Source: DYRB01 sp963802205 (lineage in GTDB: Bacteria; Pseudomonadota; Gammaproteobacteria; Chromatiales; Chromatiaceae). From it: DNA of 64,000 bases. The position numbers were made by a program, and so were the translations under genes. Positions 43,369-49,995 of the stretch are shown piece by piece; the stretch's first letter is position 1, and every line of letters begins with the position of its first letter. Below the pieces are notes generated by a model, which worked only from the letters and a program-made list of their open reading frames with translations, was not told the origin of the DNA and ran no database searches. Where the stretch lies: assembly GCA_963802205.1 (NCBI GenBank), contig CAWDHW010000029.1, positions 1 through 64,000 of the forward strand, in the 5' to 3' direction.

Positions 43369-44529
43369 ATGAACGAGAAGCTCTATATCCTCTTCGGCAC
43401 AGGTCCCGATGCGGTCGGCCTGGTCCAGCAGATCACCACCCCCATCGCAGGCGTCGGCGGCAACGTGATGGACCTGCGCCAGGACGTGCTGCACGGGCTG
43501 TTCACGGTGTTCCTGGTGGTGGACTTCGCGGGCTCTGCCGCCTCTGTCGCACAGATCGAGGGGCTGGTCGCGGAGATTTCCGGGCAGACTGGCCTTGACC
43601 TGCGGGTGGAGCGATACCAGCCCGTGGCGCGCAGTGCCGAGCGGGTGAACCTGCTGCTGATCCTGGTCGGCCGCGACCGGCCGGGCATCGTCGCCGCGGT
43701 CTCGGACTGCCTGCGCAGCTACCGGGTCAACATCGAGCTCTCGCAGATGATCGCCCGAGAGAGCATCTTCCTCATGGAACTGCTGGTCGATATCAGCCGC
43801 AGCACCCTGCCGCTGGAGAACCTGCAAGCGACGCTGCGTGGGCACATGGCCGGCCTCGGCATCGAGACCGCGTTCCAGAGCCGGGACGTGTTCAACAAGA
43901 AGAAGCGGGTCCTGCTCTTCGAGCTCGGCGGCAGCTTCATGGACGGAGCGACCCGCGGCGAGATCCTGCGCCAGGCAGGCATCCCCCTGGAGGCCTTTCG
44001 GGCGATCTACCCGGCCGGCGACGCGGCCGCCTGTCTCGCCGCGGCCTTGACCCGGCTGGAGGGGCTGCCGCAGGAGGTCGTGGAGAAGCTGGTGGCGGCC
44101 GCCGCGCCGACGCCGGGCACGGCGGAGCTGATCCAGACCCTCAAGACCATGGGCTACCAGGTCGCCGTGGTCTCCGGCGCCTTCACCCTGTTCACCGACG
44201 GGCTGCGCGCCCGCCTGGGGGCCGACCATTGTTACGGGGTTGCCGCGCCCGTGGACGAGGATGCCATGACCTTCACCCGCGGGCCCTTGGGCGGGGATCT
44301 CGACATCCCGGGTCGCGAGCGCATCATCGAGGGGCTGCAGGCGCGCGAGGGCGTGGCGCGCGAGGACATCAGCCTGATCTCGGACCTTGGGTTCGGCGAG
44401 TCGGCGCCCCCCGGCATCCATCTCACATTCGACACCCGCCTGTTCCTGGACTTCCTCAATCAGCACATTCTGAGCCGCGAGTCGCTGGTCGGGGCGCTGG
44501 GCGCCTTCGGCCCCCCGGTCGCGCGCTGA
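43369..44529 (+). CDS. Double-ACT SerB-like protein lacking the HAD catalytic residues
   Basis: A 386-residue homologue of phosphoserine phosphatase SerB. Two N-terminal ACT domains (MNEKLYILFGTGPDAVGLVQ; then NLLLILVGRDRPGIVAAVSD) precede a HAD domain of about 200 residues. The catalytic DxDxT motif is replaced by LLFELGGSFMDGAT, and the motif IV GDGxND is replaced by LISDLGFGESAP, while motif II Ser is retained in VAVVSGAFTLF. Without the nucleophile and metal-binding aspartates it should not be a phosphatase. Lying between formate dehydrogenase and formate-tetrahydrofolate ligase, it may bind amino acids such as serine or glycine and regulate one-carbon flow. Start ATG 43369 fits the first ACT strand. 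It ends 23 bases before fhs. Confidence 0.85.
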   Translation: MNEKLYILFGTGPDAVGLVQQITTPIAGVGGNVMDLRQDVLHGLFTVFLVVDFAGSAASVAQIEGLVAEISGQTGLDLRVERYQPVARSAERVNLLLILVGRDRPGIVAAVSDCLRSYRVNIELSQMIARESIFLMELLVDISRSTLPLENLQATLRGHMAGLGIETAFQSRDVFNKKKRVLLFELGGSFMDGATRGEILRQAGIPLEAFRAIYPAGDAAACLAAALTRLEGLPQEVVEKLVAAAAPTPGTAELIQTLKTMGYQVAVVSGAFTLFTDGLRARLGADHCYGVAAPVDEDAMTFTRGPLGGDLDIPGRERIIEGLQAREGVAREDISLISDLGFGESAPPGIHLTFDTRLFLDFLNQHILSRESLVGALGAFGPPVAR

Positions 44530-44552
44530 TCCCGCCGCCGGAGCCGCCGCCC

Positions 44553-46169
44553 ATGAGATCCGACATCGAGATCGCCCGCGAGGCGCGGCTGCGCCCCATC
44601 GTCGAGATCGCCGAGACGGTGGGCCTCGGCGCCGACGACCTCTACCTCTACGGCAACCACATCGCCAAGGTGCCCCTGTCGGTCATGGACCGCTACCGGG
44701 ACGCGCCGGACGGCCGGATGATCCTGGTCACCGCCATGACCCCGACCCGCTTCGGCGAGGGCAAGACGACCACCACCATCGGGCTGACCCAGGCCCTGGC
44801 CCGCCTCGGCAAGCGGGCCATGTGCGCCGTCCGTGAACCCTCGCTGGGACCCTGCATGGGGGTGAAGGGTGGGGCCGCCGGCGGCGGATACTCCCAGGTG
44901 TTGCCCATGGAGGAGATCAACCTGCACTTCACCGGCGACCTGCACGCCGTCTCCACCACCCACAACCTGCTCTCTGCGGTACTGGACAACCACCTGCACC
45001 ACAAGGGCGCGCCGGAGATCAACCCGCGCAACCTGGTATGGAAGCGGGTCATGGACATGAACGACCGGTCCTTGCGCAGCATCCTCGTCGGGCTGGAGGG
45101 ACGGGGCCTCAACGGCGTGATGCGCGAGGACGGGTTTGAGATCACCGCCGCCTCCGAGATCATGGCGGTCTGGGGGCTCTCCCACGACCTGGCCGAGCTC
45201 AAGGCGCGCATGGCCGCGATCATCGTGGGCTACGACTTCCTCGGCAAACCCGTGCGGGCCGGCGACCTCGGGGTCGAGGGGTCTATGGCGGCGCTGATGA
45301 AGAACGCCATGCAGCCGAATCTGGTGCAGACCATCGAGGGCGTGCCCGCCCTGGTCCATGGCGGGCCCTTCGCGAACATCGCCCACGGCTGCAATACCCT
45401 CGTCGCCACCAAGCTGGCGCGCAAGCTCGCCGACTATACGGTGACGGAGGCCGGCTTCGGCGCCGACCTGGGGGCGGAGAAGTTCTTCCACATCAAGTGC
45501 CGCATCGGTGGCCTGGTCCCGGCCGCGGTGGTACTGGTGGTCACCCGGCGCGCGCTGGCCGTGCACGGCATCGCCAATGTGCGCAGGCATGTGCAGAACC
45601 TGGGCCGCTTCGGGGTGCCCGTGGCGATCTCGGTCAACCGCTTCCTGGACGACGCCCCCGGCGAGCTCCAGGAAATCCTCGCCGCCTGCCGGGACCTCGG
45701 GGTACCCGCGTCCATCACCGACTACCGGGAGGCCGGGGGGGAAGGCGGCCTGGAGCTGGCCGAACTGGTCGTCAACGCTTGCGACCAGCCCTCGCAGTTC
45801 ACACCCCTCTATCCGCTGGAGATGCCCATCGAGGACAAGGTACGCTGCCTGGCGCTGGACCTCTACGGGGCCGACGGGGTGGACTTCTCGCCCGAGGCCG
45901 AGCGCGAGATCAAACAGATCGCCAACCTCGGCTATGGCAATCTGCCCGTCTGTGTGGCCAAGACCCCCAGCTCCCTGTCGGATGACCCCAAGCTCGCGGG
46001 CTGCCCGACGGGCTTCCGGGTCAGCGTCAGCGGCGCCCGGGTCTCCGCCGGCGCCGGGTTTGTGATCATCTATACCGGCAAGGTCATGACCATGCCCGGC
46101 CTACCCCGGCGACCGGCGGCGCTGGACATCGATGTGGACAGCGAGGGCGCGATCAGCGGGCTGTTCTGA
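44553..46169 (+). CDS. fhs: Formate-tetrahydrofolate ligase
   Basis: A 538-residue enzyme that makes 10-formyl-tetrahydrofolate from formate, THF and ATP. Motifs: the ATP-binding loop TPTRFGEGKTTTTIGLTQAL, REPSLGPCMGVKGGAAGGGY, NLHFTGDLHAVSTTHNLLSA, VEGSMAALMKNAMQPNLVQT, GFGADLGAEKFFHIKCR and the C-terminal KTPSSLSDDPKL and GAGFVIIYTGKVMTMPGLP. It follows formate dehydrogenase and the ACT pseudo-phosphatase, suggesting formate is shared between oxidation to CO2 and assimilation into C1-folates. The start ATG 44553 is preceded by a weak GGAG. Confidence 0.95.
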   Translation: MRSDIEIAREARLRPIVEIAETVGLGADDLYLYGNHIAKVPLSVMDRYRDAPDGRMILVTAMTPTRFGEGKTTTTIGLTQALARLGKRAMCAVREPSLGPCMGVKGGAAGGGYSQVLPMEEINLHFTGDLHAVSTTHNLLSAVLDNHLHHKGAPEINPRNLVWKRVMDMNDRSLRSILVGLEGRGLNGVMREDGFEITAASEIMAVWGLSHDLAELKARMAAIIVGYDFLGKPVRAGDLGVEGSMAALMKNAMQPNLVQTIEGVPALVHGGPFANIAHGCNTLVATKLARKLADYTVTEAGFGADLGAEKFFHIKCRIGGLVPAAVVLVVTRRALAVHGIANVRRHVQNLGRFGVPVAISVNRFLDDAPGELQEILAACRDLGVPASITDYREAGGEGGLELAELVVNACDQPSQFTPLYPLEMPIEDKVRCLALDLYGADGVDFSPEAEREIKQIANLGYGNLPVCVAKTPSSLSDDPKLAGCPTGFRVSVSGARVSAGAGFVIIYTGKVMTMPGLPRRPAALDIDVDSEGAISGLF

Positions 46170-46185
46170 GTACACCTGCCTGAAA

Positions 46186-46202
46186 GGACCCGAACGGGGT
46201 CC
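46186..46202 (+). terminator. Hairpin downstream of fhs, possible terminator
   Basis: A perfect 6-bp stem GGACCC/GGGTCC with loop GAACG begins 17 bases after the fhs stop. The following sequence is only moderately T-rich, so termination is plausible but weakly supported. Confidence 0.4.
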
Positions 46203-46288
46203 AGGCATTGTGTTTGTGCGGCCAATGCGTGCCGTCAAGCCGCAGCCATGCGCCCTCGGTCTGCACCGGCCGGCACCGGCGGCACTGC

Positions 46289-46303
46289 GCACCATCCCGG
46301 TGT
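46289..46303. promoter_or_regulatory. Putative NtrC-binding site, distal
   Basis: The sequence GCACCATCCCGGTGT matches the NtrC enhancer consensus GCACC-N5-GGTGC at 9 of 10 defined bases. It lies about 120 bases upstream of the predicted sigma-54 start site of the nir/nas operon. Confidence 0.65.
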
Positions 46304-46318
46304 GTCGGAGCCCAGCGT

Positions 46319-46333
46319 GCACCGCGTCGGTGC
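46319..46333. promoter_or_regulatory. Putative NtrC-binding site, proximal
   Basis: GCACCGCGTCGGTGC matches the NtrC palindrome GCACC-N5-GGTGC perfectly. Its centre is 30 bases (about three helical turns) from the distal site and about 90 bases upstream of the predicted start, the classical geometry for cooperative NtrC enhancers. Confidence 0.75.
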
Positions 46334-46389
46334 GGCACCTTGTACAAGGACCCGCGCTAACGGTCTGATCCCGCGCGTGGGACGAACGA

Positions 46390-46405
46390 TGGCACGCGGG
46401 TTGCT
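46390..46405 (+). promoter_or_regulatory. Sigma-54 (RpoN) promoter of the nir/nas operon
   Basis: TGGCACG-CGGG-TTGCT fits the sigma-54 consensus TGGCACG-N4-TTGCW at every defined position, with GG and GC elements 12 bases apart. Transcription should begin near 46416. Together with the two upstream NtrC-type sites it indicates activation under nitrogen limitation. Confidence 0.85.
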
Positions 46406-46422
46406 TAGATTCAGCCCAAGGT

Positions 46423-46440
46423 CGGGCCAATGGCGGTCCG
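46423..46440 (+). ncRNA. ANTAR-target hexaloop hairpin in the nirB leader
   Basis: In the leader RNA just after the predicted start site, CGGGCC pairs with GGUCCG (6 bp, one G-U) around the six-base loop AAUGGC. ANTAR antiterminators such as NasR and NasT recognise hexaloops with A at position 1 and G at position 4, as here. Upstream, 46398-46417 can form a second stem (GGGTTG/CAGCCC) with an eight-base loop, but it overlaps the promoter and the start site, so only the hexaloop hairpin is likely to be transcribed. Confidence 0.7.
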
Positions 46441-46455
46441 TCACCCCATTCGAAC

Positions 46456-46505
46456 AAAGGCGTTCGTCCCCCGGCCACCCATGGACCGCGGGCGAACGCC
46501 TTTTT
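46456..46505 (+). terminator. Leader attenuator (intrinsic terminator) upstream of nirB
   Basis: AAAGGCGTTCG (46456-46466) pairs perfectly with CGAACGCCTTT (46493-46503), extended by an inner CCC/GGG pairing, and is followed by a T-run. It lies 16 bases after the ANTAR hairpin and 61 bases before nirB, so it should stop transcription unless NasT-type antitermination prevents it. Confidence 0.85.
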
Positions 46506-46566
46506 GTTGTGCCCATTTCGGTGTCCCCGGCCTGCGGGGAACCTTTGGATCGGAGGAATCATCGGC

Positions 46567-49002
46567 ATGAAAGAACGCCTGGTCCTGGTCGGTAACGGTA
46601 TGGCGGGGATGCGCGCCATCGAGGAGCTCCTCAAGTTGGAGCCAGACCTCTACGACATCACCGTCTTCGGCGCCGAGCCGCACCCCAACTACAACCGCAT
46701 CCTGCTCTCGCCGGTCCTGTCCGGGGAGAGGACGGTGGACCAGATCGTGCTCAACAGCCGCGACTGGTACGCCGAGCACCGGATCGACCTGCACACCGGG
46801 GACCCGGTGGAGGCCGTAGACCGGGTCAAGCGGGTGGTCAGGTCCAGGTCCGGGCTGACGGTCCCCTACGACCGCCTGCTGCTGGCCACCGGCTCCAACC
46901 CCTTCATCATCCCGGTGCCTGGCTCAAACCTGCCGGGGGTCCTGGGGTACCGGGACATCGCCGACGTGGATGCCATGCTGGCCGCCGCACGGGAGTACCG
47001 GCACGCGGTGGTCATCGGCGGCGGGCTGCTGGGGCTGGAGGCGGCCTACGGCCTGTTGCAGCAGGGCATGGAGGTGACGGTGGTGCACCTGCTGGACAGC
47101 CTGATGGAGCGCCAGCTCGACCCCGCCGCGGCGGCCCTGCTCAAGGCGTCCCTGGAGGCCCGCGGCGTCAAGTTCCTGATGCCGGCCCAGACCGCGGCCA
47201 TCCTGGGGCAGGACCGGGTGACCGGGGTGCGCTTCGCCGACGGCATGGAGATCCCGGCGGACCTGGTGGTCATGGCCGTGGGTATCCGCCCCAACATGGC
47301 CCTGGCCCAGCAGGCCGGGCTCTACTGCGAGCGCGGTATCGTCGTGGACGACACCATGCTGACCTATGACCCGCGCATCTATGCCGTGGGGGAGTGCGTC
47401 CAGCACCGCGGGGTCTGCTACGGCCTGGTCGCGCCGCTGTTCGAGCAGGCCAAGGTCTGCGCCAATCACCTGGCGCGCCTGGGCTATGGGCGCTACCAAG
47501 GGTCGGTGACCTCGACCAAGCTCAAGGTGACGGGCATCGACCTGTTCTCCGCCGGTGACTATCAGGGCGGGGAGGGAACCGAGGAGATCCTCTACCAGGA
47601 CCCAGGGGCCGGGATCTACAAGAAACTGGTGCTGCGCGACAACAGGCTGGCCGGTGCCGTGCTTTATGGCGATACCGTCGATGGGGCCTGGTTCTTCCAG
47701 CTCATGCGCGAGGGGACCCAGGTCGGCGACATCCGCGAGGCCCTCCTGTTCGGCCAGGCACACCTGGGCGACGCCGGCCACGGCGGCCAGACCCAGGCCG
47801 CCCTGATGAGCGACGACATGCAGGTGTGCGACTGCAACGGGGTCTGCAAGGGGGCCATCGTCCAGGCCATCACTTCCAAGGGTCTGTTCACCCTGGAGGA
47901 GGTCAAGGCCCACACCAAGGCCGCGGCCTCCTGCGGCTCTTGCACCGGCCTGGTGGAGCAGATACTGGCCACGACGCTCGGTAGCGACTACTCGGCCCCC
48001 GAGGCCAAGCCGCTGTGCAAGTGCACCGACTACACCCACGATCAGGTCCGCGACACCGTCCGCGATCGCCACCTGACCTCGATCGGGGCTGTCTTTCGGG
48101 CGATGGAGTGGCGCTCCCCGGACGGCTGCCATGTCTGCCGGCCGGCCATCAACTATTACCTGCTCTCGTCCTGGCCCGGGGAGGTCGAGGACGACGCCCA
48201 GTCGCGCTACATCAACGAGCGGGTCCACGCCAACATTCAGAAGGACGGGACCTACTCGGTGATTCCGCGCATCTTCGGCGGCGAGACATCCCCGGCCCAG
48301 TTGCGCGCCATCGCCGACGCGGTGGAGAAGTACCAGGTCCGCACGGTCAAGATCACTGGCGGCCAGCGCATCGACCTGCTGGGGCTCACCAAGGAGCAGC
48401 TCCCGCACATCTGGGGGGACTTGAGCGCCGCCGGTTTCGTCTCCGGGCACGCCTACGGCAAGGCCATGCGCACGGTGAAGACCTGCGTGGGGTCGGAGTG
48501 GTGCCGCTTCGGGGTCCAGGATTCGACCCGGATGGGCATCGAACTGGAAGAGCTGACCTGGGGCTCCTGGACTCCCCACAAGTTCAAACTCGCCGTCTCC
48601 GGCTGCCCACGCAACTGCGCCGAGGCGACGATCAAGGACTTCGGCGTGGTGGGCATCGAGTCCGGCTGGGAACTGCACATCGGCGGCAACGGCGGGGTCA
48701 AGGTCCGCGCCACCGATGTCCTGTGTCGGGTCCAGACGCCTGAGGAGGTCAAGGAATACTGTGGGGCCTTCATGCAGGTCTACCGCGAAGAGGCCAGATA
48801 CCTCGAGCGCACCGCCCCCTGGGTGGAGCGCGTGGGTCTGTCCTACATCAAGCGGCGGGTGGTGGAGGACGCGCCTGGGCGCAAAGCGCTCCACCAGCGC
48901 TTCCTCGCCTCCCAGGTCCTGGCCCAGGTGGACCCCTGGAAGGAGCGGGCCGCCGGAGCGCAGGCCCATGAGTTCGCGCCACTGGCCGAGGTGACCCTGT
49001 AG
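46567..49002 (+). CDS. nirB: Assimilatory NAD(P)H nitrite reductase, large subunit
   Basis: An 811-residue protein that reduces nitrite to ammonium in the cytoplasm. N-terminal FAD/NAD(P) oxidoreductase: LVLVGNGMAGMRAIEELL and HAVVIGGGLLGLEAAYGL. Two BFD-type [2Fe-2S] domains follow (VCDCNGVCKGAIVQAI with SCGSCTGLVEQIL; then CKCTDYTHDQV with CHVCRPAINYYLL). The siroheme/[4Fe-4S] reductase part has KTCVGSEWCRFGVQD and VSGCPRNCAEATIKD as the Cys ligands. A CGGAGGA ribosome-binding site precedes ATG 46567. Length is close to E. coli NirB (847). It is the first gene after a regulated leader and pairs with nirD. Confidence 0.95.
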   Translation: MKERLVLVGNGMAGMRAIEELLKLEPDLYDITVFGAEPHPNYNRILLSPVLSGERTVDQIVLNSRDWYAEHRIDLHTGDPVEAVDRVKRVVRSRSGLTVPYDRLLLATGSNPFIIPVPGSNLPGVLGYRDIADVDAMLAAAREYRHAVVIGGGLLGLEAAYGLLQQGMEVTVVHLLDSLMERQLDPAAAALLKASLEARGVKFLMPAQTAAILGQDRVTGVRFADGMEIPADLVVMAVGIRPNMALAQQAGLYCERGIVVDDTMLTYDPRIYAVGECVQHRGVCYGLVAPLFEQAKVCANHLARLGYGRYQGSVTSTKLKVTGIDLFSAGDYQGGEGTEEILYQDPGAGIYKKLVLRDNRLAGAVLYGDTVDGAWFFQLMREGTQVGDIREALLFGQAHLGDAGHGGQTQAALMSDDMQVCDCNGVCKGAIVQAITSKGLFTLEEVKAHTKAAASCGSCTGLVEQILATTLGSDYSAPEAKPLCKCTDYTHDQVRDTVRDRHLTSIGAVFRAMEWRSPDGCHVCRPAINYYLLSSWPGEVEDDAQSRYINERVHANIQKDGTYSVIPRIFGGETSPAQLRAIADAVEKYQVRTVKITGGQRIDLLGLTKEQLPHIWGDLSAAGFVSGHAYGKAMRTVKTCVGSEWCRFGVQDSTRMGIELEELTWGSWTPHKFKLAVSGCPRNCAEATIKDFGVVGIESGWELHIGGNGGVKVRATDVLCRVQTPEEVKEYCGAFMQVYREEARYLERTAPWVERVGLSYIKRRVVEDAPGRKALHQRFLASQVLAQVDPWKERAAGAQAHEFAPLAEVTL

Positions 49003-49126
49003 GTCGGGCTTTAGCCCGACGGGGCTGCCCGGCATAGCCCGCGAGCCCGCCGGCCGGACTCGTCGCTTCCGGCTCCTGCCTCTCGCGACGCTTGCCCATC
49101 CCTGGGCATCGGAAGTCCGACCTACA
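48998..49126. repeat. 129-bp imperfect palindromic element with 10-bp terminal inverted repeats
   Basis: The ends TGTAGGTCGG (48998-49007) and CCGACCTACA (49117-49126) are perfect inverted repeats. An internal GTCGGGCTTTAGCCCGAC hairpin lies at the left end. The element contains the nirB stop codon and fills most of the nirB-nirD gap. It looks like a dispersed REP/BIME or small MITE-like repeat; there is no second copy in this window. Confidence 0.7.
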
Positions 49127-49154
49127 TGTAATTTCTCCGAATCGAGGCACAACC

Positions 49155-49517
49155 ATGTCATCAGTAGTAGAAAACGCCGCGTGGATCGAGGTCGGCGCCG
49201 TGGACGATATCCCCCGTCTGGGGGCCCGCGTGGTGCACCGGGAGGGGGGCGACATCGCCGTCTTCCGCAACGGCGAGGACGAGGTCTTCGCCCTGCTCAA
49301 CCGCTGCCCGCACAAGGGCGGGCCCCTCTCGGAGGGCATCGTCTATGGGAACACCGTCGCTTGTCCGTTGCATAACTGGTGCCTGGATCTGCACTCGGGT
49401 CAGGCACGGGCCCCGGACGAGGGCTGCGCCCAGAGCTTCCCGGTGCGGGTGGACGGTGGCCGGGTCTGGCTGTCCCCAGACCCTGAGCTGGGGCCTGAGC
49501 CTGGCCATGCACGCTGA
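49155..49517 (+). CDS. nirD: Nitrite reductase small subunit (Rieske-type)
   Basis: A 120-residue Rieske-fold protein: IAVFRNGEDEVFALLNRCPH and the cluster-like motifs CPHKGGPLSEG and VACPLHNWCLDLHSGQA. Both Cys/His pairs are present, so it may bind a [2Fe-2S] centre, unlike some NirD proteins that lack them. It partners NirB in nitrite reduction. ATG 49155 is chosen as the first start after the palindromic element. The gene overlaps the next one by 11 bases. Confidence 0.92.
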   Translation: MSSVVENAAWIEVGAVDDIPRLGARVVHREGGDIAVFRNGEDEVFALLNRCPHKGGPLSEGIVYGNTVACPLHNWCLDLHSGQARAPDEGCAQSFPVRVDGGRVWLSPDPELGPEPGHAR

Positions 49518-49869
49518 GGTTCTGGCCCAACCCTTGGAGGTGGGGGGGCGCGTGATCGCCACGGACCACCTGGGATACCTCCTGGACCCCGCCGCCTGGG
49601 ACGCGGCGGTGGCCGGGGTCCTGGCCGCCCGGGAAGGATTGACCCTGGGGGCCGAGCACCTGGCGGTCATCGCCCTGGTGCGTGAGCACTACGAGCGCTG
49701 CCAGGCGGTCCCGGAGGCCCGCACCCTGCTCAAGGGGATGCGCGACGCCTTGGGGGAGGACCGGGCCACCCTGCATTACCTGCACCGCCTCTTCCCATAC
49801 GGCTATGGGTGCCAAGTCTGCAAGATCGCGGGTATGACCATGCCGCGCAGGGTGATGTTCGATGTCTGA
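49507..49869 (+). CDS. DsrC/TusE-family protein lacking the C-terminal cysteine
   Basis: A 120-residue DsrC/TusE/RspA-like protein. Family features are GYLLDPAAWDAAVAGVLAAR, LGAEHLAVIALVREHYERCQ, PEARTLLKGMRDAL and YLHRLFPYGYGCQVCKIAGM. DsrC and TusE carry persulfide on a penultimate Cys (CysA); here the tail ends MPRRVMFDV without Cys, although the upstream Cys of GYGC, equivalent to CysB, and an extra CxxC-like Cys remain. It therefore cannot be a standard sulfur carrier. It overlaps nirD by 11 bases and sits inside a nitrite/nitrate reductase operon, suggesting a role in siroheme-enzyme function or regulation. Confidence 0.85.
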   Translation: MHAEVLAQPLEVGGRVIATDHLGYLLDPAAWDAAVAGVLAAREGLTLGAEHLAVIALVREHYERCQAVPEARTLLKGMRDALGEDRATLHYLHRLFPYGYGCQVCKIAGMTMPRRVMFDV

Positions 49870-49995
49870 GGCGGACCCGGCCCAGATGCCGACGCGGCGA
49901 TCCAAGCCCACGCAGGCCGCCTGGGCGGAACTGGCTATGACCCGCCATCCCTGCTGTTAGCCGGCATCATCGCCAAATTAGCCTAGGAGCATCCC

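Noticed and set aside
46398..46417. A stem (GGGTTG/CAGCCC) considered as the first (P1) ANTAR hairpin
   Set aside because: Its loop has eight bases without the A1/G4 pattern, and it overlaps the sigma-54 -12 element and the predicted start site, so it is probably not transcribed intact.
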